Positions 1 through 8,241 of a DNA stretch of 64,000 nt are shown here, piece by piece. The stretch is from Mixta mediterraneensis. GTDB lineage: Bacteria; Pseudomonadota; Gammaproteobacteria; Enterobacterales; Enterobacteriaceae. The notes beneath the pieces are model-generated. The model did not search any database, was not told where the DNA came from, and saw only the letters and a program-made list of their open reading frames with translations. How positions within the stretch are numbered: the stretch's first letter is position 1; every line of letters starts with the position of its first letter. Where the stretch lies: positions 62,001-126,000 of the forward strand of contig NZ_JACFXY010000002.1 of the NCBI RefSeq assembly GCF_014946725.1. Direction: 5' to 3'. Position numbers and translations under genes: made by a program.

Positions 1-227
1 ATAATAAACAGATTATTGAATTCTATCGTTTTGCTTTCTGGCTTTATTACCGTCATTTTCCCACTCTGTAACCCAAATCACGCTATTTCAACGTAATAAA
101 AATAAGTTTATGCCAGTTGTATGAAATTTGATCTCACCCACACATCATTTCAATTCGATAGTTTATATTTTTGTTCGAAAATGAAAGGGCGAAACCGCGG
201 AAGCTAAAATATGAAGGAGGGGGACGG

Positions 228-1025
228 ATGAGTGGTGAATATGACGTCAATCTGCGCTACGGCGTGGATACGGCACAGGATCTCAGCGGCAAGGTGGCAG
301 TGATAACCGGTGGACTGGGCGGTATCGCTATGGCCAGCAATGCCATGCTACTGGAAAAGGGCGCGCGCCTGGCGCTGTTGTATCCACCCTTTGAAGCGGA
401 AAAAGTGGAGAGGATGAGCAGTGAATTTGCAGCGGAAAGCGTGCAGTTTGTCTGCTGCGACGTCACCGATCCGGCTTCAGTTGAGCAGGCATTTTCCCTG
501 GTTGACGCGCATTACGGCCATATCGATATTCTGGTGAACTGCGCGGGTTATGTGATGCTGCAACCGGTGCTGGAAACCGTTTTTGACGAATGGCAGAAGC
601 AGATAGCCGTTAACCTCACAGGACCGTTTCTGTGCTCGCAAGCGGCGGCGAAATATATGATCAAGGCCGGAAACGGCGGCAAAATCATCAATATCGCTTC
701 GCAGGCAGCCTCCATTGCGATCGATAGCCACGTTGCTTATACCTCCGCGAAAGCCGGTCTGCTTGGCATGACTAAAGTAATGGCAAAAGAGTTCGCGCCG
801 CATCGCATTAACGTCAACACCCTGTCTCCTACCGTCGTCCTCACCCCAATGGGGGAAAAAGCCTGGCGCGGTGAAAAAGGCGAACAGATGAAAAAACTGA
901 TCCCTTTAGGCCGGTTTGCCTATACCGACGAAATTGCTGCCGCCGTACTGTTTTTTGCCAGCAACGGCAGCGACATGATTACCGGTGCCGATTTGATGAT
1001 CGATGGTGGTTTCACCATTTGGTAA
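228..1025 (+). CDS. SDR-family NAD(P)-dependent oxidoreductase (polyol/sugar dehydrogenase-like)
   Basis: A classical short-chain dehydrogenase/reductase of 265 residues. It has the Rossmann glycine motif (TGGLGGIA, residues 27-34), the NCAG structural motif near residue 104, catalytic Ser158 and the YxxxK pair Tyr171/Lys175, and ends in the usual MIDGGFTIW-type tail. I start it at the ATG at 228, which follows a strong AAGGAGG ribosome site; an upstream in-frame TTG at 171 has no such site. The third glycine of the TGxxxGxG motif is alanine (Ala34), which is unusual but not necessarily inactivating. It is the first gene of a sugar ABC transporter cluster, so oxidation of an imported polyol or pentose is likely; the exact substrate cannot be read from the sequence. 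Confidence 0.85.
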   Translation: MSGEYDVNLRYGVDTAQDLSGKVAVITGGLGGIAMASNAMLLEKGARLALLYPPFEAEKVERMSSEFAAESVQFVCCDVTDPASVEQAFSLVDAHYGHIDILVNCAGYVMLQPVLETVFDEWQKQIAVNLTGPFLCSQAAAKYMIKAGNGGKIINIASQAASIAIDSHVAYTSAKAGLLGMTKVMAKEFAPHRINVNTLSPTVVLTPMGEKAWRGEKGEQMKKLIPLGRFAYTDEIAAAVLFFASNGSDMITGADLMIDGGFTIW

Positions 1026-1088
1026 TGCTGTACCCCTGCAAGTGCAACACATCACCCTGCGATAACGATAAACAGAGAGAACATCACC

Positions 1089-2024
1089 ATGAAAAAACGT
1101 ACTTTGCTGTGCACTGCAATGGCGGCCTGCCTGGTTTCTCATGCGGCTTTTGCCGCCGGGAAAGGCACCATCATGATTTTGGTTAACTCGCTTGATAATC
1201 CTTATTACGCCTCGGAAGCCAAAGGTGCTAACCTTAAAGCGCAACAGCTGGGTTACAAAACCGCCGTGCTGTCACATGGTGAAGATGTAAAAAAACAGAG
1301 TGAGCTAATTGATACGGCTATCGGTAAAAAAGTGCAGGGCATTATTCTGGATAACGCCGATTCCACTGCCAGCGTAGCCGCGATCAAAAAAGCCAAAGAT
1401 GCGGGCATTCCGGTCGTGCTGATTAACCGCGAAATTCCGGTTGATGATGTGGCCCTGGAGCAAATTACGCACAACAATTTCCAGGCCGGTTCAGACGTGG
1501 CCAATGTCTTTGTTGAAAAAATGGGCGAGAAAGGCCAATACGCCGAACTGACGTGTAACCTGGCGGACAATAACTGTGTGACGCGTTCCAAATCCTTCCA
1601 TCAGGTGCTTGATCAATATTCTGATATGCAAAGCGTGGCCAGGCAGGACGCGAAAGGCACGTTGATTGACGGCAAGCGCATCATGGACAGCATTTTACAG
1701 GCGCACCCGGATGTGAAAGGCGTGATTTGTGGTAATGGTCCGGTGGCGTTAGGTGCGATTGCTGCCTTGAAAGCGGCAGGACGCGATGACGTTATCGTTG
1801 TAGGCATTGACGGCAGCAATGATGAACGTGATGCGGTGAAAGCCGGTACGCTGAAGGCTACCGTGATGCTTCAGGCGCAGGCCATTGCGGCGCAGGGCGT
1901 GAGCGATCTCGACAACTACATTCAGAAAGGAACCAAACCGGCAAAACAGCGCGTGATGTTCCGCGGCATTTTAATCACCCCGGAAAATGCTAACGGTGTG
2001 CAGGACTTCAATTATAAGTCGTAA
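1089..2024 (+). CDS. Sugar ABC transporter periplasmic substrate-binding protein (RbsB-like)
   Basis: A 311-residue periplasmic binding protein of the ribose/galactose-binding type I fold (Peripla_BP_4). A Sec signal peptide ends near residue 22 (AAFA). The mature protein begins with a VNSLDNPYY segment, as RbsB-like proteins do, and contains the hinge-proximal NGPVALGA and VVGIDGSNDE segments that contact sugars in this family. It would deliver a sugar or polyol to the ATPase and permease downstream. Two cysteines in TCNLADNNC (about residues 155-162) could form a disulfide, which is uncommon in RbsB. It lies 63 bases after the dehydrogenase and is probably in the same operon. Confidence 0.88.
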   Translation: MKKRTLLCTAMAACLVSHAAFAAGKGTIMILVNSLDNPYYASEAKGANLKAQQLGYKTAVLSHGEDVKKQSELIDTAIGKKVQGIILDNADSTASVAAIKKAKDAGIPVVLINREIPVDDVALEQITHNNFQAGSDVANVFVEKMGEKGQYAELTCNLADNNCVTRSKSFHQVLDQYSDMQSVARQDAKGTLIDGKRIMDSILQAHPDVKGVICGNGPVALGAIAALKAAGRDDVIVVGIDGSNDERDAVKAGTLKATVMLQAQAIAAQGVSDLDNYIQKGTKPAKQRVMFRGILITPENANGVQDFNYKS

Positions 2025-2069
2025 TTAACCACCGCAGCGTCCGTGTAAACGGGCGCCAGGGAGAATGAG

Positions 2070-2681
2070 ATGTACAAACGACTCTGGCTGACGCTGGCTG
2101 TAGTGTTGCTCGGTGGTTGCCGCATTGTGTCGCAGCAAGAGCTGGCAGACCTGAAAAATCCCCCCAATCCAAAGATGGTTAACATTGCACAAACCTGGCA
2201 GCAAAAGCTGGTGCCACAAATTGTCCGTGAAGCGAAACCGCTGGCTGAATTGATGAAGTCATTGCAGTCAGCCGGGGATTTCGACACCGCCTGTAAAACT
2301 TACGGCTACCGTAGCCAGGTCGAAAACCCTTGTGTGTTCAGCGTGAGCGTGAGCGGCACCGTCACCGCCGTTAACACCACCTCACGCAGCGGTAAAATGA
2401 TAATCAATACGCGTTTAGGTGACAGTGTCACTATCCAGATGGGACCGATTATCCGCGGTACGGCGCTACGCGATGGGTATAAAGGTGCCAGCTATCAGGA
2501 TCTTAACGATCAGGTGCTGTTTGGCGATTACGGCAAAGCCATTAACCAACAGGCTTCCACTTTGATGCAACAGTTCAAGCCGAAATTAGGTGACAACGTC
2601 ACGGTGGCGGGGGTCTTCAGCGCCTGGGATATTCCGCAACAGCCGCCTGTTATCACGCCAGCGCAGATCACGCGGCAGTAA
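2070..2681 (+). CDS. DUF2291 family lipoprotein linked to a sugar ABC transporter
   Basis: A 203-residue predicted lipoprotein: a short hydrophobic signal is followed by a lipobox LLGGC with Cys at residue 17. The rest resembles the DUF2291 family, including the CVFSVSVSGTV core, a GPIIRGTALRD segment and the DLNDQVLFGDYGKAIN motif. Family members usually sit between the binding protein and the ATPase genes of RbsABC-like transporters, as here; their biochemical role is not established to my knowledge. An anchored accessory factor for the binding protein or permease is a reasonable guess. The start has a GGGAG ribosome site eight bases upstream. Confidence 0.78.
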   Translation: MYKRLWLTLAVVLLGGCRIVSQQELADLKNPPNPKMVNIAQTWQQKLVPQIVREAKPLAELMKSLQSAGDFDTACKTYGYRSQVENPCVFSVSVSGTVTAVNTTSRSGKMIINTRLGDSVTIQMGPIIRGTALRDGYKGASYQDLNDQVLFGDYGKAINQQASTLMQQFKPKLGDNVTVAGVFSAWDIPQQPPVITPAQITRQ

Positions 2682-2691
2682 GGAGCGCAGT

Positions 2692-4224
2692 ATGCAAAAT
2701 CCCCAGGCGCAGCAGGCCCCTGACGTGATTATCGAAACACGCAACGTATCGCGAATTTATCCCGGCGTCATCGCGCTCGATCAGGTCAATTACCGCGTTT
2801 ATCGCAATAAAGTGAACGTGCTGATTGGCGAAAACGGCGCAGGCAAATCCACCATGATGAAGATGCTGGCGGGGGGGGAAACGCCCTCATCCGGCGAGAT
2901 TCTACTGGATGGCGAGGCGGTATTGCTGTCGTCTACTCAGCAGGCAGAAAAACAGGGGATCAGCATTATTTTTCAGGAGCTGAACCTGTTTCCCAACATG
3001 AACGTCATGGACAATATTTTCATCGCCAATGAGTTTTTTCAGCGCGGCGTTATCAATGAAAAGTACCAATACGCGCTGGCAAAATCACTGCTGGAACGGC
3101 TGGAGCTGGATGTTGACCCTTACGCACCGCTGAACGAGTTGGGCATTGGTCATCAACAGTTGGTGGAAATTGCCCGCGCGCTGTCGAAAGACACGCGCGT
3201 GCTGATTATGGATGAGCCAACCAGCGCGCTGAGTCAGTCTGAAGTCAAAGTGCTATTCAACGTTATCGACCAGCTGAAGCGGCGCGGAGTCACCATTATT
3301 TATATCTCGCATCGGCTGGAAGAGCTGATGGAGATTGGCGATCACATCACTATTTTCCGCGATGGGCGATTTATCAGCGAACGCGAAGTGCGCGATGTCA
3401 GCGTACCGTGGATCATCGAACAGATGGTCGGCGATAAGAAAAAGCATTTCGATTATCAGGCCGCGCCGCAGGGTGAAACGGTGTTACAGGTTGAAGGGCT
3501 GACCGCACTGCATCAAAACGGTGGCTACAAGCTTAACGACGTCAGTTTTTCGCTACGTAAAGGCGAGGTGATTGGAATTTATGGCTTGCTGGGGGCCGGT
3601 CGCACCGAGCTGTTCAAGGGGTTGATTGGCCTGATGCACTGCCAGTCCGGCAAGGTTCATTTAGACGGGCAAAGCCTGGAGAAACGCACCTTCCAACAGC
3701 GGCTAAAGCGCGGTATCGCGCTGGTGCCAGAAGACCGTAAAGGCGAGGGGGTCGTGGCACTGATGTCGATCACTGCCAACATGACGCTTTCTGATTTGAG
3801 CCTGCGTGGCTTTCGTCGTGCGCTGCGTATGCTGAGTCCGGCTAAAGAGAATCAGCGGGTTAACGAAATGATTGGTCATCTGGCAATCAAAGTCAGCGAT
3901 GCCGGGCTGCCGATCACCTCACTGAGCGGCGGAAATCAGCAAAAAGTGGTGCTGGGCAAAGCGCTAATGACCGGGCCACAGGTGGTGCTGCTGGACGAAC
4001 CCACGCGCGGCATTGATGTGGGCGCAAAAACGGATGTGTATCACCTGATTGGCGACCTGGCAAAACAGGGGCTGGCGGTGATGTTTTCCTCATCCGAACT
4101 GGATGAGGTCATGGCGCTGGCCGATCGCATTTTGGTGATGGCAGACGGACGCATTACTGCCGATCTTCCACGCGCCGAGGCGACACGGGAAAAATTGATC
4201 AGCGCTTCTACACCACAAGCCTAA
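2692..4224 (+). CDS. Sugar ABC transporter ATP-binding protein (RbsA/AraG type, two ABC domains)
   Basis: A 510-residue protein with two ABC domains in tandem, as in RbsA, XylG and AraG. Domain 1 has Walker A GENGAGKST at about residues 46-54, a degenerate signature (LGIGHQQ) and Walker B VLIMDEPTSAL. Domain 2 has the degenerate P-loop GLLGAGRTE usual for this family, an intact LSGGNQQ signature and VVLLDEPTRGIDVG. I chose the ATG at 2692, preceded by AAGGAG; a longer in-frame reading from 2590 would overlap the DUF2291 gene. It would energise uptake through the permease encoded next, but that permease gene is damaged, so the transporter is probably not functional unless another permease substitutes. 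Confidence 0.9.
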   Translation: MQNPQAQQAPDVIIETRNVSRIYPGVIALDQVNYRVYRNKVNVLIGENGAGKSTMMKMLAGGETPSSGEILLDGEAVLLSSTQQAEKQGISIIFQELNLFPNMNVMDNIFIANEFFQRGVINEKYQYALAKSLLERLELDVDPYAPLNELGIGHQQLVEIARALSKDTRVLIMDEPTSALSQSEVKVLFNVIDQLKRRGVTIIYISHRLEELMEIGDHITIFRDGRFISEREVRDVSVPWIIEQMVGDKKKHFDYQAAPQGETVLQVEGLTALHQNGGYKLNDVSFSLRKGEVIGIYGLLGAGRTELFKGLIGLMHCQSGKVHLDGQSLEKRTFQQRLKRGIALVPEDRKGEGVVALMSITANMTLSDLSLRGFRRALRMLSPAKENQRVNEMIGHLAIKVSDAGLPITSLSGGNQQKVVLGKALMTGPQVVLLDEPTRGIDVGAKTDVYHLIGDLAKQGLAVMFSSSELDEVMALADRILVMADGRITADLPRAEATREKLISASTPQA

Positions 4225-4241
4225 GATCGGCGGAGAATACC

Positions 4242-5042
4242 ATGAATCAAAAATATCTGTTTTATATGTATCTGCTGAAGGCACGCACCTTTATTGCGCT
4301 ACTGATTGTCGTCGGCTTTTTTAGCGTGATGGTGCCTAACTTTCTCACCACCTCCAATCTGCTGATCATGACGCAACATGTTGCTATTACAGGCTTACTG
4401 GCGATCGGTATGACGCTGGTGATCCTGACCGGCGGGATTGATTTGTCGGTGGGCGCGGTGGCGGGCATTTGCGGCATGGTTGCAGGCGCGCTACTGACCA
4501 ATGGCGTGCCGCTCTGGGGGGGCAATATGCTGTTCCTGAACGTGCCGGAAGTTATCGTGGTAGTTGCGATCTTTGGCGTGCTGGTGGGATTAGTAAACGG
4601 CGCGGTGATTACCCGCCTCGGTGTAGCGCCTTTTATCTGTACGCTCGGCATGATGTATGTGGCCCGTGGCGCCGCATTGCTGTTTAACGACGGCAGCACC
4701 TACGCCAATCTGGTCGGCCTGCCTGCGCTGGGTAATACCGGTTTTGCCATTCTCGGTTCAGGTACGCTGCTGGGTGTCTATCTGCCGATCTGGCTGATGC
4801 TGGGCTTTCTGCTGCTCGGACTGTATCTGACGCGCAAAACGCCGCTCGGGCGTTATATCTACGCTACCGGCGGTAACGAATCGGCGGCGCGCCTTGCCGG
4901 TGTTCCAATTATTAAAGTCAAAGTATTTGTCTACGCTTTTTCCGGCCTGTGTGCGGGGCTGGTGGCATTTCTCGCGTCTGATGATGCGCGTTACATCACC
5001 GGACAAACTATCAATGTGGATGGCGGGTTAATATTTTCCTGA
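4242..5042 (+). pseudogene. Sugar ABC permease (RbsC-like) fused out of its 3' end to the tail of an SDR gene
   Basis: Residues 1 to about 240 are a normal RbsC/AraH-type permease with several membrane segments and the family motifs ITGLLAIGMTLVILTGGIDLS and LAGVPIIKVKVFVYAFSGL. The family is usually 320-345 residues. Here, after SGLCAGLV, the reading frame continues as AFLASDDARYITGQTINVDG and stops at 266. That tail is the standard C-terminus of a short-chain dehydrogenase, not of a permease. A deletion has therefore joined the 5' three quarters of the permease gene to the last 60-75 bases of a different SDR gene, removing the final permease helices and most of that SDR. The junction falls at about 4957-4977. 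The product is probably non-functional. Confidence 0.82.
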
Positions 5043-5067
5043 TCGCCATCGCTTATCATCTAACATC

Positions 5068-5091
5068 AGGGTTTGCTCAGCCGCAAACCCT
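5068..5091 (+). terminator. Hairpin after the permease-SDR fusion
   Basis: A perfect 9-base stem (AGGGTTTGC / GCAAACCCT) with a 6-base loop lies 26 bases after the stop codon. It is followed by only a short pyrimidine run, so it is a plausible but not strong terminator, perhaps inherited from the deleted SDR gene. Confidence 0.5.
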
Positions 5092-5224
5092 CTTCCCCGC
5101 AGTTCTTCAGAATGCTCTCACACAGGCACAAAAATCGGGACGCGTCCTGCATGATCATCACAATATGTTAAGGTAATCGTTATTGGTTTTGTAAATCTTC
5201 CTGGCAGAGACTCACTTATTGCCT

Positions 5225-6688
5225 ATGACTTTTGCTTTATTGAATCGGAAATCGTTGGCTTTCTCGCTAGTGGCTTTAGCCATCGTCTGCGCTGCGTCTG
5301 TTGCTGCGCAACAAAGCGAACCCAGCGTGTCGGCTACGCCGTTTGACGATCCTACACGCTTTCGTCAGTCACTCGATAACCTGCCTTCGTTGGGGAATGA
5401 TAATGAAAGCGGCGAGTGGAGCAAGAAACTGGCAGAGGTTGCAAAAAGCATTGGCGAAGCCAGCAAAAACAGCGATAGCGATGCCTCATTTAGCCAGCAG
5501 GCGGGAATCTGGGCATTCAATCACCTGCGTGACGAAGTTGCCGAGCGGGTTGAAAATAAAGGGCAATCACTGTTGTCACCTTATGGCAACGCATCGCTGG
5601 ATTTGATGGTGGATATGGACGGTAATTTTACCGGCACCGGCGGCGATCTGTTTAGCACCTTAGCAGACGAACGCAACTCGCTTACCTTCAGTCAGGTTGG
5701 CTTACACGATACGTCCGACGGTCTGGTAGGGAATGCGGGGCTGGGCCAGCGCTGGGAGACCGGGCACTGGCTGCTTGGTTACAACACTTTTGTTGATCGC
5801 ACCTTCAGTAGCGGTTTACAACGAGCCTCAGTGGGCACCGAAGCGTGGAGCGATAATCTCCGTCTGTCGGCTAACTATTACCATCCGCTTTCCGGCTGGA
5901 AAAACTTTGGTGATACGCAACATCAGCGTATGGCGCGCGGATATGACGTAACCAGCCAAAGTTATCTGCCCTTTTACCGTCAGCTAGGCATGTCATTAAG
6001 CTGGGAGCAATACCTTGGCGAAGACGTTGATCTGTTCAACAGTGGCAACCGTTATCACAATCCTTCGGCAATGACCTTTGGCGTTTCCTATACGCCGGTG
6101 CCGCTGGTGACATTCTCTGCAACGCATAAAACCAGCAGTGCGGGCGAAAGCCAGGATCAGCTCGGACTGAAACTGAACTACCGTTTTGGCGTTGCGCTGC
6201 GTAAACAGCTGGACGCCAGTAATGTGGCAGTTGCACACTCGCTGCGGGGCAGCCGTTACGACAGGGTGACGCGTAGCGATACGCCGGTTTTATCTTTCCG
6301 CCAGCGCAAGACATTATCTGTGTTTCTTGCGACACCGCCGTGGCAATTAAACGGCGGTGAAAGTTTGCCGCTGAAGTTACAAATACGCGCCAGTAATGCC
6401 ATTAAAGCGGTAAGCTGGCAGGGCGACACGCAGGCATTAAGCCTGACGCCGCCCGCTAATAATAACAATCCACAGGGCTGGAGCGTCATCCTTCCACCAT
6501 GGGACAATTCTCCTGGCGCGACCAATGAATATCATTTGTCGGTAACGCTGGAAGATGCTAAGCAGCAACGCGTCACTTCAAACTGGATCACCCTGAAATT
6601 GCAGCCGCCGATGACGTTAAGCGAGCACGCCGATGAGCGTTATGATTTGATGGCACCCGATGAAAAATCTGCCGGTTTAAATCTTTAA
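5225..6688 (+). CDS. ychO: YchO-like inverse autotransporter beta-barrel protein (intimin/invasin family)
   Basis: A 487-residue protein with an N-terminal signal peptide (hydrophobic stretch about residues 9-28, ending SVAAQ), an alpha-helical periplasmic linker, and an inverse autotransporter beta-barrel domain with the family pattern GLGQRWETGHWLLGYNTFVD followed by YYHPLSGW. A single Ig-like segment ends the protein. Length and layout match E. coli YchO (about 460 residues) rather than long intimins that carry many Ig repeats. It should sit in the outer membrane; its function is not well defined, and adhesion or envelope roles are inferred from the family. The ATG at 5225 or the TTG at 5219 could be the start; neither has a strong ribosome site. 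Confidence 0.82.
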   Translation: MTFALLNRKSLAFSLVALAIVCAASVAAQQSEPSVSATPFDDPTRFRQSLDNLPSLGNDNESGEWSKKLAEVAKSIGEASKNSDSDASFSQQAGIWAFNHLRDEVAERVENKGQSLLSPYGNASLDLMVDMDGNFTGTGGDLFSTLADERNSLTFSQVGLHDTSDGLVGNAGLGQRWETGHWLLGYNTFVDRTFSSGLQRASVGTEAWSDNLRLSANYYHPLSGWKNFGDTQHQRMARGYDVTSQSYLPFYRQLGMSLSWEQYLGEDVDLFNSGNRYHNPSAMTFGVSYTPVPLVTFSATHKTSSAGESQDQLGLKLNYRFGVALRKQLDASNVAVAHSLRGSRYDRVTRSDTPVLSFRQRKTLSVFLATPPWQLNGGESLPLKLQIRASNAIKAVSWQGDTQALSLTPPANNNNPQGWSVILPPWDNSPGATNEYHLSVTLEDAKQQRVTSNWITLKLQPPMTLSEHADERYDLMAPDEKSAGLNL

Positions 6689-6788
6689 GAAGGTGCGCAG
6701 AAAATTGTGACAATTGTCACAATTTTCTGGTGGAAAGTTTTTAAGGAAACTCGCAGAATCGGCGAAAATTCCTGTTCACCTGCACACT

Positions 6789-7694
6789 ATGATTCTTCGT
6801 CCGCAACGCCACTGGTTCATTCGTTTGTTCGCCTGGCACGGCTCTGTGCTGCCTGATATTCTGTTTCGCTTATCACTCAATTTAATGATGTCCTTAATCG
6901 CACTGGCATCGTTAGGTTGGTATGAAACACTGGGGATTAAGCTGACGCTTGCGCCGTTTAGCCTGCTCGGCGTTTCTATCGCTGTCTTTCTCGGTTTTCG
7001 CAACAGCGTATGTTTTGCTCGCTTTAGTGAAGCCAGACAATTTTTAGGATCGTTGCTGATCGCCTGCCGCACGATTCAACGCCAGGTGATGGCGGTGTGT
7101 CCGGCGGATGTACCACGTGTACAAACGCTGCTACTGGCCTTTTGTGCCAGTCTTAAACATCAATTACGCCGCACCGATGCACGTGAAGATCTGACGCGTT
7201 TGTTAGGTGAGGAGGCCGGGTGGGTACTGAGCCGACATTCGCCCGCGAATGTGTTGCAATTACAGCTGTCCCATTGGCTGGCGGAACAGTGTCGCCAAGG
7301 GAAAATCAGTGATTTGGTGTGGGGCAATATTGATAACAACCTCAACCAGCTTGCCGCAGTATTAGGCGGCTGTGAACGCCTTGCCAGTATGCCGGTGCCG
7401 TTTGCTTATGGCCTGCTGCTGCATCGTACCGTCTACCTTTTCTGCTCATTACTGCCGTTTGCACTGGCTCCGGATCTGCATGCGATAACGCCGCTGGTTT
7501 CGGTATTTATCGCCTATACCTTCTTGTCGCTGGATACGCTGGCAGAAGAACTGGAAATGCCGTTCGGTTATGAGAATAACCATCTGCCCATGGATGCGAT
7601 CTGCACCAATATTGAAATCAACTTACGTGAAATGGCCGGTGAGCATGACCTACCGCAGCCAATGAGACCGGATAAATATTATCGTTTGACGTGA
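6789..7694 (+). CDS. Bestrophin-like channel protein (YneE family)
   Basis: A 301-residue membrane protein of the bestrophin family (RFP-TM/UPF0187). It aligns throughout with E. coli YneE, with shared blocks RPQRHWFIR, WHGSVL, LAPFSLLGVSIAVFLGFRN, PFAYGLLLHRTVYLFC and the terminal DAICTNIEINL. Bacterial bestrophins form pentameric ion channels in the inner membrane. I start at the ATG at 6789, where similarity to YneE begins (MILRPQ), instead of 6714, which would add 25 unmatched residues. The ribosome site is poor. Transcription may be separate from ychO, because a 100-base gap lies between them. Confidence 0.85.
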   Translation: MILRPQRHWFIRLFAWHGSVLPDILFRLSLNLMMSLIALASLGWYETLGIKLTLAPFSLLGVSIAVFLGFRNSVCFARFSEARQFLGSLLIACRTIQRQVMAVCPADVPRVQTLLLAFCASLKHQLRRTDAREDLTRLLGEEAGWVLSRHSPANVLQLQLSHWLAEQCRQGKISDLVWGNIDNNLNQLAAVLGGCERLASMPVPFAYGLLLHRTVYLFCSLLPFALAPDLHAITPLVSVFIAYTFLSLDTLAEELEMPFGYENNHLPMDAICTNIEINLREMAGEHDLPQPMRPDKYYRLT

Positions 7695-7895
7695 TATTTC
7701 CGTTGCGCCAGACGTAAAGGCAAACTGTTTTCACGCCGCCTTCACTGACTGCTTTTTATTTACGACTGCAATACTAAAACTCCCTCAAGAAAAGCCCGGC
7801 GAGATAAGCCGGGCCATCAGGTAAGCCGGATTAAATTTTCTGCCTGCCTTTTATTTCTTTCTTTTTATTCCTTTCTTCGGCTCGTGTGGGTTAAT

Positions 7896-7912
7896 TGCAC
7901 CGGCAAGATGCA
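7896..7912. promoter_or_regulatory. NtrC-binding enhancer candidate
   Basis: TGCACCggcaaGATGCA matches the NtrC consensus TGCACC-N5-GGTGCA with one mismatch. It lies about 235 bases upstream of the sigma-54 promoter, an acceptable enhancer distance. A weaker, partial second copy (GCGCA-N6-GCGCA) is around 7930-7945. Confidence 0.6.
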
Positions 7913-8048
7913 AGCCGCCCGATAAAAGCGCAATACACGCGCATTTTTGGACAAACAATTTACTGGCGATCACAAAAGCGCTATTTCATAGCGTAATTGC
8001 ATAATTCCGCTATTTAATCCTCGCCGTAAGCACTCCGTTAAGATTGTT

Positions 8049-8087
8049 ATTCACTAAATATTCATTTTAAGTGAATGAGGTGTTATC
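8049..8087. promoter_or_regulatory. Tandem ArgR boxes upstream of astC
   Basis: Two 18-base ARG boxes are separated by exactly 3 bases, the spacing bound by an ArgR hexamer. Box 1 (8049-8066, ATTCACTAAATATTCATT) matches 16 of 18 consensus positions. Box 2 (8070-8087) has a perfect left half (TGAAT) and a poor right half. ArgR is known to activate ast in enteric bacteria together with NtrC. Confidence 0.62.
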
Positions 8088-8141
8088 GTAACTCCTTGAT
8101 ATTCCATAAATCAAACCGTTTTATGCATTTTTGTCCTTGGC

Positions 8142-8157
8142 TGGCACGCTATCTGCA
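8142..8157 (+). promoter_or_regulatory. Sigma-54 promoter of astCADBE
   Basis: TGGCACGCTATCTGCA fits the sigma-54 -24/-12 consensus (TGGCAC-N5-TTGCA) with one mismatch and the required GG-N10-GC spacing. It lies 85 bases before the astC start, leaving a leader of about 70 bases. Confidence 0.8.
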
Positions 8158-8241
8158 ATCTAGAGTAGAGCTGCGTTAACCCGGACTTTAACAATTTTAA
8201 AACAAACGCTTTACCCGCCAGGGAAAGCAGGAGAGATGGTT

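Larger units (their letters stand above)
7695..8241. promoter_or_regulatory. Regulatory region upstream of the ast operon
   Basis: No gene is seen in these 547 bases. The left part holds a 7-base GC-rich hairpin (GCCCGGC / GCCGGGC, 7794-7814) that may end the bestrophin transcript. The rest carries, in order, an NtrC-like site, a pair of ArgR-like boxes and a sigma-54 promoter, all listed separately. The order matches that known for nitrogen-regulated ast operons of enteric bacteria. Confidence 0.75.

Noticed and set aside
2590..2691. N-terminal extension of the sugar ATPase
   Set aside because: It overlaps the DUF2291 gene and is Arg/Ser-rich nonsense; ATG 2692 has a proper ribosome site and matches the family start.
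7794..7814. GCCCGGC/GCCGGGC hairpin as a REP/BIME element
   Set aside because: Only a single short stem without the REP consensus or a second unit; more likely a plain transcript end.
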